The translations under genes and the position numbers were made by a program. From Chitinophaga polysaccharea (lineage in GTDB: Bacteria > Bacteroidota > Bacteroidia > Chitinophagales > Chitinophagaceae), in assembly GCF_902150045.1 (NCBI RefSeq), contig NZ_CABFVU010000003.1, positions 186,001-250,000 on the forward strand: a DNA stretch of 64,000 bases. Direction: 5' to 3'. Under the pieces are notes generated by a model, which did not search any database, was not told where the DNA came from, and worked only from the letters and a program-made list of their open reading frames with translations. How positions within the stretch are numbered: position 1 is the first letter of the stretch; each line of letters opens with the position of its first letter. Below, piece after piece: positions 26,752-36,960 of the stretch.

Positions 26752-29700
26752 ATGTTACCCGAAATGAACCCTCAACTCAACCAATCCGATCCCTATTATG
26801 CTAATACCATTGCAATTGTAGGTTTATCCTGTCGTTTTCCTGAAGCATCTACAGTAAAGGACTTCTGGGAATTATTGCGGCAGGGAAAAGATACTGTTGC
26901 ACGTATTCGTCCGGAACGCTGGAATTTATGGGATTACTATGATCCCTCTCCACTCGCAGTCAATAAAACCCATCAACGCGATGCATCCATGCTGCAGGAT
27001 ATCCATGATTTTGATCCTTTATTCTTCAATATTTCCCCTGTGGAAGCTGCCGAAATGCATCCTTCCCAGAAACTCATATTGGAGCTTGTCTGGGAAGCTA
27101 TTGAAAGCTCAAACATACCTTTCAGAAAGATACAAGGCCGGCACATAGGGGTTTATACAGGCGATATCTGGAACGATTTTGAGCATTACCGAAAACAAAA
27201 AAATGTTCCTGTTACGCCGCATTCGGCACAGGGAATGTCTGCCAACATTATTGCTAACAGGGTCTCCTATGCATATGGGTTTACCGGGCCCAGTATGTCA
27301 GTTGATACAGGATGTTCGTCCTCAATGACGGCCCTTCACCTGGCTTGCCGGAGCTTACAGCATGAGCATGTAGAAATGGCCATTGCTGCCGGAGTAAACC
27401 ATTTAATGGCTCCCGACCAATCTGTGTTACTTTCAAAATTTGGCGCATTATCTGAAAAAGGCAGATGCAGCGCATTTGACAGTGAAGCGGACGGTTTTGT
27501 GCGTGGAGAAGGGGGTGGGGTATTGTTGCTAAAAAAACTATCGCAGGCTGAAAAAGACGGCGACAGGATATATGCCCTTATACGTGGAACAGCTATCAAT
27601 AACAACGGATATAATGTCAACCTGCCGGCTACCAGCATTGCCGGCCAGAAACAGGTACTGGCACTTGCCTATAAGCAATGCGGTATTGAGCCACATGAGG
27701 TGCACTATGTAGAAGCACATGGAACCGGTACAAGGGTAGGCGATCCTGTTGAGGCCAGGGCGCTGGGGGAATTTTTTAATACCAGCAAAAGAAAACGCAA
27801 ACTTAGCATCGGATCTGTAAAAACAAATATAGGCCACCTGGAAGGTGCAGCAGGTATAGCAGGAGTGATAAAGGTGGTGCTCTCAATGCAGCACAGGTTG
27901 CTGCCTGCCAATCTTCATTACAAAACACCCAATCCCGATATTCCTTTTGAAGCACTTCAACTTTCTGTACAAGATCAGCTAACTCCCTGGCCGGTAAATG
28001 GCAGGGAAACCCTGAAGGCCGGCGTCAATTCGTTTGGATGGGGTGGTGCTAATGCCCATGCCGTTTTGGAAGAATACAGAGTGGGAGATGACCAACGCAG
28101 CAATCTGCCCGAATGCAGCCGGTATTGTCTTCCGCTTTCCGGCAGATCAGCTGCAGGGCTCAGGGAGTATGCCAAAACGTATGTTAATATTCTTAAAGAG
28201 GCTACAGAAAGCACTTTCAAAGAAATATGCATAGCGACTGCCATCTTAAAGCCAGCATTCGAATACCGGAAATTATTCACTGCAAACAGCAGGGATGAGC
28301 TTATCGGGGCACTTGAAAGTTTTATCCGGGACACAGATGAGATAATACCGCATCTCCCAGGCTCAAATGATTACAAGGTGGTAATGGTATTCCCCGGACA
28401 AGGTTCTCAATGGCCGGGTATGGGATGCGGGTTGTTTTTGCAGGAGCAGGTATTCAGGGAAACACTGGAAGAGTGCGACCATGCCTTCATGCCTTATTCA
28501 GGATGGAGCCTGATACAGGAGTTGCATGCTTCCCCGGAATCGAGCCGTATGCAGCATATCGATGTTATTCAACCTTTACTTTGCGCTATACAAATTGCGC
28601 TGGCAAAACTCTGGATGTCCTGGGGAATCAGGCCTGAGGCTATAACAGGACATAGTATGGGAGAAGTTGCTGCGGCATACATTGCCGGCGCCTTAACGCT
28701 TGACCAGGCGGCGCGTATTATCTGTACCCGCAGTTCCTTGATGAAAAAAGCAAGCGGAGCAGGAAGCGGGATGATCGTGACGGAGTTGTCAGTTGAAGAA
28801 GCAAACAGATTGATAGCAGAAAAATACCCGGCGTTGAGCATTGCAGTCTGCAATAGCCCTAAATCCACCATATTGGCAGGCGATCTGCCGGCCATTGAGG
28901 AATTGAACACAGAGCTGGACAGCAAGGGTATCTTCGCCCGCCCCGTAAAAGTGAACGTAGCTTCACACAGCAAACAGATGGACCCACTCAAACCTGATCT
29001 GGAAAAGGCACTGGAAGATATGAAACCTCTCCCAAATCATATTCCCCTTTTCTCTACCGTCAGAAGTAAAATGATCAGTGGGGAAGAAATGGACTCAGGC
29101 TATTGGGCAGATAACCTTCGTAACCCGGTGCAGTTCACTGCAGCGATGGAATATCTCATGCAGGAAGGTCATTCGGTATTTATTGAAGTAAGCCCTCATC
29201 CGGTATTGCTGAATGCTATAAATGAATGTGCAGAGGCGTTCGAAGCACAGGTCATACCTGTAGCCACAACCTACCGTGAAAAGCCTGAGCAGGACTCCAT
29301 TTATAGGAGCCTCGGGGAATTATATGAAAGAGGATATGATATGGATTGGAGACTATTTTATCGCACCTCCAAAGCGCCGGTTGTAAAGTTGCCGGGATAT
29401 CCTTTCCAAAGGGATTGTTTTGATATAACGTACAAGCCAAAATCCGCAGGAGAGAATGACATACTACCGGAAGAATCCGACTTCCTGCGCCACTTCGGGA
29501 CACGTAATTCAGTTAAAGAAAAAAGAGATTTACTGGAACGGCTGGTAATACAATATACCGCTGGTAATATCAAACTCCCATCGGACAGGATCAAGCCATA
29601 TATGACATTTAAAGGACTGGGACAGGATTCGCTAATGGGTATCCGGTTGAAGAACCGCCTGGAAAAAAAACTGCATATAAAATTACCTGCCACCGCCTTC

Positions 29701-30990
29701 TGGACGCATCCAACTATAACAGCATTTGTTTCCCTGTTGATAGGAATACTGGAAGAAAACCATGGGAAGGATCAAACTGTTTTCTCTGGTGAAACCACGG
29801 AAATTAAGCAGGAGGATCCTACGCGCTGGTTTGTTATCCCCAGGCCACAACCCGAAAGCACCAATCGCTTGTTCTGTTTTCATGACGCCGGAGGTGATGC
29901 TTCCCTTTTCAATGGCTGGGAACGTCAACTGGGAAATGATTTTGAGGTGGTGGCTATAGAGTTACCAGGGCGGGGCAGAAGGCTAATGGAGGCCGCTGCA
30001 TCAGATATTCACCTGTTGATCAGGGAAATGATGCCTCTGCTTATTCCGCTCCTGGATAAACCTTTCCTGTTTTTCGGCCATAGCCTTGGAGGATTGCTGG
30101 CGTTTGAAACAGCAAGAGCGCTACATAAAGCGGGGCTTCCATTACCCCGGAAATTATTTATATCTGCTATGCCGGGGCCTTCAAACTATCCTTTCAGGGA
30201 GGTGGAATACAACTGTAGTGAAGATAGGCTTACCAGCATATTTACAGATTTCGGTAAAGAGCGGATCGGAGACGAAGAACTGTTCCAGCTGCTGATAAAA
30301 CGACTACGGGCCGATCTCCTGTTGTTCAATAATTATAGCTATATACCCGAAATGCCCTTGCCTTTACCCCTCGTAATAATTCATGGAAAAGATGATGAAC
30401 GGACTACGGGGAAGTGTATTGATGATTGGCATAGCGAAACATCTGTATCAATGGAAGTCATTTCAAGGCCGGGTGGACATCAGTATATCAGGGAGGACCT
30501 GCATTTTTTAGCTGCATTACTCCGGGAAGAGACGGGAACCCCAATTGGAGATAAGATCATTGGCACGTGGAAACTGATCTCATGGGTATATTTCAATGAC
30601 AAAGGCCAGCCCATTCATTATTTGGGGGAAAATGTCACCGGTATACTGATGTATGACAAGAACGGCAATATGAATGCGCAGTTGACAAAAATGGAGCGGT
30701 TACCCTTCAGTTCCGTCTCTCTCAATGATGGAAGTCCTGAAGATGCCCGGGCTGCTCTAAGCGATTATGTAGCTTATTACGGGAAATATTATGAAAACAG
30801 TCCCGGTGAATTAGTGCATGTTGTAGAAGGCAGTCTTTTGCCTAATTGGATAGGTAGTAAACAGGTAAGATATGGCAGATTGAAGAATGATCAATTGATT
30901 CTATCCACACCGCCTATTCCATCGAAGGATGGAGAATTGGTTTTTCATCTTACCTGGAGAAAGATGCTATCTACACATGAAGCCCATTAA
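26752..30990 (+). CDS. Single-module type I PKS: KS-AT-ACP-TE plus lipocalin-like domain
   Basis: This encodes 1412 residues. The ketosynthase (about 17-440) has active site DTGCSSS with C188 and the two His in VEAHGTGT (H323) and NIGHLEG (H362). The acyltransferase (about 540-835) has FPGQGSQWPGMG, GHSMG with S634, and VASH at 735-738. The acyl carrier protein (about 920-1000) has GQDSLMG with S959 for phosphopantetheine. The thioesterase (about 1036-1258) has GHSLGG with S1110, D1213 or D1214, and H1242. The C-terminus (about 1264-1408) starts IGTWKLISWVYFNDKG and resembles lipocalin-like domains of the Lipocalin_5 type. KR, DH and ER are absent, so any reduction must come in trans or not occur. 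No other PKS or NRPS gene is in the window. The ATG 9 bp later (MNPQLNQ) is an alternative start. Confidence 0.93.
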   Translation: MLPEMNPQLNQSDPYYANTIAIVGLSCRFPEASTVKDFWELLRQGKDTVARIRPERWNLWDYYDPSPLAVNKTHQRDASMLQDIHDFDPLFFNISPVEAAEMHPSQKLILELVWEAIESSNIPFRKIQGRHIGVYTGDIWNDFEHYRKQKNVPVTPHSAQGMSANIIANRVSYAYGFTGPSMSVDTGCSSSMTALHLACRSLQHEHVEMAIAAGVNHLMAPDQSVLLSKFGALSEKGRCSAFDSEADGFVRGEGGGVLLLKKLSQAEKDGDRIYALIRGTAINNNGYNVNLPATSIAGQKQVLALAYKQCGIEPHEVHYVEAHGTGTRVGDPVEARALGEFFNTSKRKRKLSIGSVKTNIGHLEGAAGIAGVIKVVLSMQHRLLPANLHYKTPNPDIPFEALQLSVQDQLTPWPVNGRETLKAGVNSFGWGGANAHAVLEEYRVGDDQRSNLPECSRYCLPLSGRSAAGLREYAKTYVNILKEATESTFKEICIATAILKPAFEYRKLFTANSRDELIGALESFIRDTDEIIPHLPGSNDYKVVMVFPGQGSQWPGMGCGLFLQEQVFRETLEECDHAFMPYSGWSLIQELHASPESSRMQHIDVIQPLLCAIQIALAKLWMSWGIRPEAITGHSMGEVAAAYIAGALTLDQAARIICTRSSLMKKASGAGSGMIVTELSVEEANRLIAEKYPALSIAVCNSPKSTILAGDLPAIEELNTELDSKGIFARPVKVNVASHSKQMDPLKPDLEKALEDMKPLPNHIPLFSTVRSKMISGEEMDSGYWADNLRNPVQFTAAMEYLMQEGHSVFIEVSPHPVLLNAINECAEAFEAQVIPVATTYREKPEQDSIYRSLGELYERGYDMDWRLFYRTSKAPVVKLPGYPFQRDCFDITYKPKSAGENDILPEESDFLRHFGTRNSVKEKRDLLERLVIQYTAGNIKLPSDRIKPYMTFKGLGQDSLMGIRLKNRLEKKLHIKLPATAFWTHPTITAFVSLLIGILEENHGKDQTVFSGETTEIKQEDPTRWFVIPRPQPESTNRLFCFHDAGGDASLFNGWERQLGNDFEVVAIELPGRGRRLMEAAASDIHLLIREMMPLLIPLLDKPFLFFGHSLGGLLAFETARALHKAGLPLPRKLFISAMPGPSNYPFREVEYNCSEDRLTSIFTDFGKERIGDEELFQLLIKRLRADLLLFNNYSYIPEMPLPLPLVIIHGKDDERTTGKCIDDWHSETSVSMEVISRPGGHQYIREDLHFLAALLREETGTPIGDKIIGTWKLISWVYFNDKGQPIHYLGENVTGILMYDKNGNMNAQLTKMERLPFSSVSLNDGSPEDARAALSDYVAYYGKYYENSPGELVHVVEGSLLPNWIGSKQVRYGRLKNDQLILSTPPIPSKDGELVFHLTWRKMLSTHEAH

Positions 30991-31025
30991 TATTATAAGT
31001 AAAACGGGAGATCATCGGCATCAAT

Positions 31026-31065
31026 AACGTAAGGATGTGGCCTGATAAGGCCACGTCCTCACGTT
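31026..31065. terminator. Bidirectional terminator between PKS and phospholipase
   Basis: A 17-bp stem (31026-31042 with 31049-31065, two G-T type mismatches, 6-nt loop) separates the two convergent genes. It overlaps the last codons of the reverse-strand phospholipase gene. Confidence 0.65.
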
Positions 31066-33584
31066 AAAGGCGGTTTTGTTGATCCATCCCAAAAGCCCAT
31101 GTATGGGTCTGTATATCCGGGCAAGCCTGTCTCTACATGGCCGGTATAGCGCCTGTAGTATTTTTCATGGCCTGAAACCCTGACGGTGAAATCGTACCAA
31201 CTTAGAGATTTATCGAGCCTGACGGCCGTTGTGATAGACTTCATGCCCGTATTGCCGTTGGCCGGAAGCGGCATGACGATGTCGGGTTGCCCATAAGCAT
31301 TATCTGTAATAATAACAGTGCCGGATGTGTTATCGTTAATATCAACGCGTATTTCAACGTTACCGGTTAAAGTCCGGGCGTCCTGTAAAGCGTATTCGTA
31401 TAAACAGGAAATAGCAATGTCCGGATCATTATTATCTCCGCCGAATTCTCTCGAAAAACCATTGGGGCCGTATACAACGATGCGGTATACGTTATCCTTA
31501 AAAAGCATTAAAGGGAGAGTTTCTGTGAGCGTATCCCCGGCTTTCACTACATAGGATCTAGGTCTTGTTAAGCCGGTAGTGCTCCCCCAGCCGTTCTTAA
31601 AGATCTCAAGCTCGTTACGGCCCCAATAAAGGCTGAATGCAGCACCCCAGCAGGTATGGCCATATATTTCATTCCCCGCTTCAAAACTTACAACAACGCC
31701 ATTAGCGTTTTTATCTACCTTCGCTTCAGAGAATAATTGATATAATAACCCATTGCCTGGCCGTATTCCCTGTTCCTGTTTGGGCAATAATTTACTATTC
31801 CGGATATCGTTCCTGATCGCTGCAATTTGATCAGAACTCAGCAAATTAGTGGACGGATCCGCGTTGTGCTTTGCGCTCTTTATTTGTGTGAAAAAGCTTA
31901 GGCTGTCAACTGGTGGGGGAAGTGTTATCTTTTCGCCGTTGTACGGCCTGAAGACAGACGTAATATCTCCGCAAACAGTTCGCCTGAATTGACTGATATT
32001 GTTACATTTGATATTACTATTGCCGGCTTTTGTATTTAGGAATTTTTCCAGGAACATTAAAGTGGAAGTATGATCAAGTACCTGTGAGTTCACCCAACCG
32101 CCACGGCTCCATGGCGACACTACCAACATAGGTACCCGGTACCCGAGGCCGATCGGACTGTTATATTCCTCTGCAAACTCTTCACTAATATCTATTCCGG
32201 ATGAACAGCGCCCTGCTCCCTCAGTGGGAGCTACAGGAGGAGGCATGTGATCAAAGAAGCCATCATTCTCATCGAAGTTTATTATAAATATGGTCTTTTT
32301 CCAAACCTCGGGGTTTGAGGTTAGTATATCTAAAACTTCGGAAACGTACCAGGGACCATATTGAGGGGAAACCGGGTGATCCGAAAAAAACTCAGGCGCC
32401 GCTAACCAGGATACCGTTGGCAATTCTCCTTTACTAACATCCTGTCTGAATTGATGAAGAATATCACCGGCAGGAACTGACATGGTTGTTCCATCATTCA
32501 GCGTAATTTCCTTAAGGGAATTATATAATGGATCATTAATATTTGTGGTAAATGCCCTGTTATGAATGTCCTTGTTGTACTGGGGCAAATCCTCCCACAT
32601 GGTTGCTATAGTTTCCCAAGCTGCTCTGTTTTCTTCATTCAAACAAGGATAGTATTGTTTAAACGATTCCAATACATTGTCAGTGAAATTTGATAACCAC
32701 TTTACCTTAAGGTCCTCTGTTTCGGTATAAACTTTCCCGAAAATATTACCCATCTGCTTAAAGGGCCCAAGAATCAGATTTAATGGGTCCGGTTGTACAG
32801 GTTCTGATAAATCTCCCGATTTAAACCGCTCCAAAACAACAGGAAGTATTTTTTTGATGTCATCTGTCCGAAGATAATTTATAAAGGTTTGGTTCTGGTA
32901 GATTTTCCATGATATCCCATTATCCTGCAATACTTCCGGGAATGTTTGCCAATCGCAGGTTCCGGGTATTAAGAATGAAGCATTATCCATATGATTCTTT
33001 GTATCCGGAAACATATCATTCTTACCTGACAGCTTGCCCGTCCAAAACATCGATCTGTTAGGGGATGTACCTGTCAGTGAGGAACAGAAATAATGATCGC
33101 ATACCGTAAAGGCATCAGCCAGTGCATGATAAAACGGATGATCTTCACGGGTGAAATACTGCATCGTTTTCGGCGTTTTCTCGTCTATCCACTTATCCAT
33201 ATACCCTAAATTTCTTGCTCCTACCTGATTCGCTGCTTCATGCGGACATCCTCCGGCCCAGGTAACATTTGTGTTTTTGATATCGCATCTTGCCGGTGCA
33301 TATGTTTCTCCCATCTTATTACTTTGCAACCAGATGGGGTTGCCATTTTCCTGCCACAGGAAGCGGGGATCATTGAATCCTCTCACCCCCTGAAGCGTAC
33401 CCAGTAAATGATCAAATGACCGGTTTTCCTGCATTAGAAAAACGATATGCTCCGCATCCATAAAGGTGGTGCCAGGATCGGGATTGATGGCAAATGCTTT
33501 TTGAACAGCGCCGGGGAGGCTACCCAGGGCCAGGCCTCCGGATAAAGCCGTTAATTTTTTAATAAAATCGCGTCTGGATTCCAT
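31059..33584 (-). CDS. Phosphocholine-type phospholipase C (Tat-exported)
   Basis: This encodes 841 residues of the bacterial phospholipase C / acid phosphatase (AcpA-like) family. The N-terminus carries a Tat signal, SRRDFIKKLTALSGG, with the twin arginines. The catalytic domain (about 40-560) begins with EHIVFLMQENRSFDHLLG, has SLTGTSPNRSMFWTGK with the conserved Thr-type nucleophile region, and ends with INFDENDGFFDHMPPP. Two C-terminal beta domains (about 610-830) match the DUF756 repeats of this family. Such enzymes cleave phosphatidylcholine or sphingomyelin outside the cytoplasm. The VCBS/T9SS gene lies 44 bp upstream on the same strand, suggesting a joint extracellular function. Confidence 0.93.
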   Translation of the reverse strand: MESRRDFIKKLTALSGGLALGSLPGAVQKAFAINPDPGTTFMDAEHIVFLMQENRSFDHLLGTLQGVRGFNDPRFLWQENGNPIWLQSNKMGETYAPARCDIKNTNVTWAGGCPHEAANQVGARNLGYMDKWIDEKTPKTMQYFTREDHPFYHALADAFTVCDHYFCSSLTGTSPNRSMFWTGKLSGKNDMFPDTKNHMDNASFLIPGTCDWQTFPEVLQDNGISWKIYQNQTFINYLRTDDIKKILPVVLERFKSGDLSEPVQPDPLNLILGPFKQMGNIFGKVYTETEDLKVKWLSNFTDNVLESFKQYYPCLNEENRAAWETIATMWEDLPQYNKDIHNRAFTTNINDPLYNSLKEITLNDGTTMSVPAGDILHQFRQDVSKGELPTVSWLAAPEFFSDHPVSPQYGPWYVSEVLDILTSNPEVWKKTIFIINFDENDGFFDHMPPPVAPTEGAGRCSSGIDISEEFAEEYNSPIGLGYRVPMLVVSPWSRGGWVNSQVLDHTSTLMFLEKFLNTKAGNSNIKCNNISQFRRTVCGDITSVFRPYNGEKITLPPPVDSLSFFTQIKSAKHNADPSTNLLSSDQIAAIRNDIRNSKLLPKQEQGIRPGNGLLYQLFSEAKVDKNANGVVVSFEAGNEIYGHTCWGAAFSLYWGRNELEIFKNGWGSTTGLTRPRSYVVKAGDTLTETLPLMLFKDNVYRIVVYGPNGFSREFGGDNNDPDIAISCLYEYALQDARTLTGNVEIRVDINDNTSGTVIITDNAYGQPDIVMPLPANGNTGMKSITTAVRLDKSLSWYDFTVRVSGHEKYYRRYTGHVETGLPGYTDPYMGFWDGSTKPPLT

Positions 33585-33628
33585 TTAGTGAACTTTTTAC
33601 TATTAACATTCAATTTTAAACCTGACAA

Positions 33629-35134
33629 TTATTCTACAGCCAGCCCTATGGTTTTAATGTGATATCCGGACGAGCTTAAATGGACCCAGTAAAAACCTGT
33701 CGTGAGTTTACTGATGTCCATTGTTATAAGATTACTTACACTATGACGTTCACGTATCATCTCCTGTCCAAGCGCATTGATAATGCTCACCAGTATATCC
33801 CCGGATCTTTTTACAGGAGAACTAAAAGAAATATGTATTACCGACTTCGCCGGATTAGGGTATAGAGATATCTTTTCGGTTTTGCTCCCATCCTGTTTTG
33901 ATATTGAAATGGTATCAACTGGCGACAGGCTTTCCTTCGGATGAAGATTTTTTAAAACAAGAAAGTTGTCACTATAAGAATTGGATACCACTAAATTCAA
34001 CTGTTTGGTTTTACCCATCTCCTTCATGTAAACATGTTGTGGAGCACTGCCAACAGGTATTTCCCTGATCTTTTCAAATGATATATTATGTAGGGAAGAA
34101 TAGTTTTTCAGAATAACGGTATTATTATCCTTCTCACTGCTTACGGCTATCTCCGGCATGCCGTCGTTATCAAGATCCCCTGCCGCCAATGAGCTGGGGC
34201 TTTTAACTGATATCTCCACTTTAGCCTCTGCAAAGTGAGCCTGACTGTTGGGAGAGGATGTATTCATGTAAATTGACAACGAATTGTCAAATAAATTTGC
34301 GACGGCGATATCCGGCATCTTGTCGCCATCCAGGTCTTCCACCAGACAATCTACAGGTCCGCTTCCCGTATTTAATTTATCAACTTGTGTAAAGGATATC
34401 TGCCCCGGCAATGAAGTAGAATTCTGCAGAACAAACAAGGTGTTTTTGTCATAATCGGAAATAATCAAGTCCGGTCTTTTATCACCATTTATATCTTTTA
34501 CAACAAAGTAATTAGGGCGTATCCCTAAATCACGGCTTGATCTTGAAAAGTTCACCATACCCTTATCGGTGGAGTTGCCTAAAAATGTTAAAGATTTCTT
34601 TTCAAAATCAGCTACAATAAGATCTGTTTTCTTGTCGCCGTCGAGGTCTGCTGCTGCAATATAATAGGCAGATCCGTTCGTTTCTATACTATATTTTTTT
34701 TCGAATTTTATTGACCCTGGTGTTGACCTGTTCAGAAAAATTCCAATAATACTATTGTAACCCTTTTTATTTGATAAGGTGATAATATCTTCCTTTGAAT
34801 CGCCGTCCATGTCACCAATACAAAAAGAAAGTACCCTTCCATCCAGCGATATACTGTCTTTCATTGTCCAGGATTGTCCTTCGTTTGCCGGAATTCCCTC
34901 CCAGACGTAAATCTTCTTTTGCTTAGGGCTGGAAACAATTATTTCATCTTTTGTATCATTGTCCAGATCTGATGAAACAAGTTTTCCCGGCGAGCTATTG
35001 GGCCATCTGTAAGTAGTAGCATCAAAAGAAAATTGATTTGATTGACCCTGTAATATGTGCGGTATGTTTAGCAGAAAAGCAATACATATACCTGTGAGCA
35101 CATGACTTCGTAAGAGACGTAAATTTATATTCAT
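33629..35134 (-). CDS. FG-GAP/VCBS repeat protein with T9SS sorting domain
   Basis: This encodes about 501 residues with a signal peptide. I chose the ATG at 35134 because the hydrophobic stretch follows it. The body has at least six repeats with calcium-loop signatures such as DLDNDTKDE, DMDGDSKED, DLDGDKKTD, DINGDKRPD, DLDGDKMPD and DLDNDGMPE, forming a beta-propeller of the VCBS/FG-GAP type. The C-terminal about 75 residues (KISLYPNPAKSVIHISF to LTTGFYWVHL) form a type A sorting domain for the type IX secretion system. It is therefore a surface-attached or secreted binding protein. It precedes the phospholipase gene on the same strand. Confidence 0.88.
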   Translation of the reverse strand: MNINLRLLRSHVLTGICIAFLLNIPHILQGQSNQFSFDATTYRWPNSSPGKLVSSDLDNDTKDEIIVSSPKQKKIYVWEGIPANEGQSWTMKDSISLDGRVLSFCIGDMDGDSKEDIITLSNKKGYNSIIGIFLNRSTPGSIKFEKKYSIETNGSAYYIAAADLDGDKKTDLIVADFEKKSLTFLGNSTDKGMVNFSRSSRDLGIRPNYFVVKDINGDKRPDLIISDYDKNTLFVLQNSTSLPGQISFTQVDKLNTGSGPVDCLVEDLDGDKMPDIAVANLFDNSLSIYMNTSSPNSQAHFAEAKVEISVKSPSSLAAGDLDNDGMPEIAVSSEKDNNTVILKNYSSLHNISFEKIREIPVGSAPQHVYMKEMGKTKQLNLVVSNSYSDNFLVLKNLHPKESLSPVDTISISKQDGSKTEKISLYPNPAKSVIHISFSSPVKRSGDILVSIINALGQEMIRERHSVSNLITMDISKLTTGFYWVHLSSSGYHIKTIGLAVE

Positions 35135-35613
35135 GAATTTCTGATTTAAACGGGTATGGCGTTTCATTGGTGGGCTTTTATAAGTCTGCGTTAAAGTATA
35201 TTTCACTGTTTCCAATTCATAATGGATCTCAGCACACACGAGATACATGTGCCGTAATGTTATACCCTGGGAGAAGAAGGAGTTTACATTAATTTAATAT
35301 TAGCCCCGGCGCTGAAAAAGGTTTGTATGCATCAACTTGCCAAGCCTTTTAATTATGTTTAGAAGTGTTACTACGTTTAGTGGCTTGTTGGCTTGGCAGC
35401 GCCATCAAGACAGTCATTAAACTTGTTTAATAAATTAAACCTCCCGCTTGAACACATATTAATTGCGCTATTTTTAACTGTTAAATAGTTTTCTTTATCC
35501 GGCCGGTTCATAAAACTAGTTCCATCATCAAGGTCAATAAGTAATGGTATACACGTTATTTATAAGTAATTCCATTGATGGAGCACCTGATTAATTTAAT
35601 AAACCTATCATTT
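35135..35613. other. Divergent intergenic region
   Basis: This 480-bp AT-rich region lies between the reverse-strand VCBS gene and the forward GH18 gene, so it should hold two promoters. A loose inverted repeat TGCCAAGCC / GGCTTGGCA lies near 35338-35396. I see no convincing TAnnTTTG box or further gene. Confidence 0.3.
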
Positions 35614-36762
35614 ATGAACTACATTCCAAAAATCGGCTTACCCTTATTCATACTTGCATTTGGCTCAACTTTGATGCAGGCTTGCAAAACTGAAAACGAC
35701 CTGAAAGTAGAAAACGAAATCAAGGCGACGCTAAAGGTGAAAGATAGCACGTACCAACATGTTGGTTATGTGAAAGTGAACACGGCGCGCATTACAGATA
35801 TTGATAAGTTTCGGTTCGAGTTGTCAGCAGAAGAGTCAAAACGCTATGTCCCGGAGCGTTTTTTTGATATTGCCATTGTCTTCGAATCGGCAAAAATATT
35901 ACCTGCAAAGTCCCCTAAGCTCAGAGGAGAGACCAATCCTGGTGCAGGAGATTATGTGCTGGCATATAAAGAGTGGGCAGCTTCTCAAGCATTTTCACCC
36001 TCGGCGGCGTCCATAAACAGGGCAGACTTATATACATCTGACGGAAAACAGATCGATGATCCAATGCAGAGAAATAATGATCCGGGACGCTATTCGCTTA
36101 GCATGAATGAGGAACTGAAATCGGATATATTGGCACTTAAGAAATCCGGAAGGATGGTATTGATGGATATAATGCCGGACCATGAAGATGCAGGATGGGA
36201 AAGTTTCAACACGCAAGAGCAGGCGAAAAACTTTGCATTACAGATTAACGACGCTATTAATAAATATGGTTGGGATGGTATTGATATAGATGAGGAATAT
36301 GCAGCCTACCACAATGGACCGTATATCGGTTCGATCAGCAGGGTGCTCTATGAATTGAAGAAAATTTGGGAACAGGAAGACAGTAGGCACCCAGGCAAAA
36401 AATTGATTATGGCGAAAGCCTTGTACGCAGATTATGGTGACTTTTCTGCGCCCGTTAATATTGACGGAAATGACGTGAGGTTAGCAGACCTACTGACCTA
36501 TGGGTGGGAAATGTCTTACGGCTCACCACTCAGTTATAGACTACCAAATTATTTAAACACGTTTAAAATGCAAAAATATCAACTGGGCCTGGGCATTGAT
36601 TTTAATATTAACTCAACAACGAGTGCTGTTACTACCGCCAAATACGTAAAGAATAATAATTTGAAGTTTATGATGTATTACGACGTCAAGGTAGGTGATA
36701 GTTCCAAATATCAGGCGGTATCAGATGTTTTTTATACACGCAGGCTGCAGGTAGTTCAATAG
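35614..36762 (+). CDS. GH18 family lipoprotein (endo-N-acetylglucosaminidase-like)
   Basis: This encodes 382 residues from the ATG at 35614, which places the lipoprotein signal (GSTLMQAC, Cys24) correctly. The GH18 signature DGIDIDEE sits at 221-228, with E228 the predicted acid/base. The overall layout of a single (beta/alpha)8 barrel with a short N-terminal extension resembles EndoH/EndoS-type enzymes of Bacteroidota that release N-glycans, rather than multi-domain chitinases. It would act at the cell surface. It stands alone, with a hairpin downstream. Confidence 0.85.
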   Translation: MNYIPKIGLPLFILAFGSTLMQACKTENDLKVENEIKATLKVKDSTYQHVGYVKVNTARITDIDKFRFELSAEESKRYVPERFFDIAIVFESAKILPAKSPKLRGETNPGAGDYVLAYKEWAASQAFSPSAASINRADLYTSDGKQIDDPMQRNNDPGRYSLSMNEELKSDILALKKSGRMVLMDIMPDHEDAGWESFNTQEQAKNFALQINDAINKYGWDGIDIDEEYAAYHNGPYIGSISRVLYELKKIWEQEDSRHPGKKLIMAKALYADYGDFSAPVNIDGNDVRLADLLTYGWEMSYGSPLSYRLPNYLNTFKMQKYQLGLGIDFNINSTTSAVTTAKYVKNNNLKFMMYYDVKVGDSSKYQAVSDVFYTRRLQVVQ

Positions 36763-36848
36763 AGGGAACGGCCCGCAATTGGAATGGAAAGATACGATGC
36801 ATCCGAAATAGGAAATGAATATCATCTATTGTTGTTATCTTCCAGTTA

Positions 36849-36889
36849 GTTTGAGCAGCAGGGGGATTAGTTTTTCTTGCTGCTCAAAC
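36849..36889 (+). terminator. Terminator after GH18 gene
   Basis: A 12-bp stem GTTTGAGCAGCA / TGCTGCTCAAAC (36849-36860 with 36878-36889) has a 17-nt loop that contains the T run. It lies 87 bp after the stop. Confidence 0.5.
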
Positions 36890-36960
36890 GATTTGTTGAG
36901 AAGTGAATTGGCGGATTAGCAATATCTTTTGTCGATAGTAAAATCAACACCGCTATGCGA

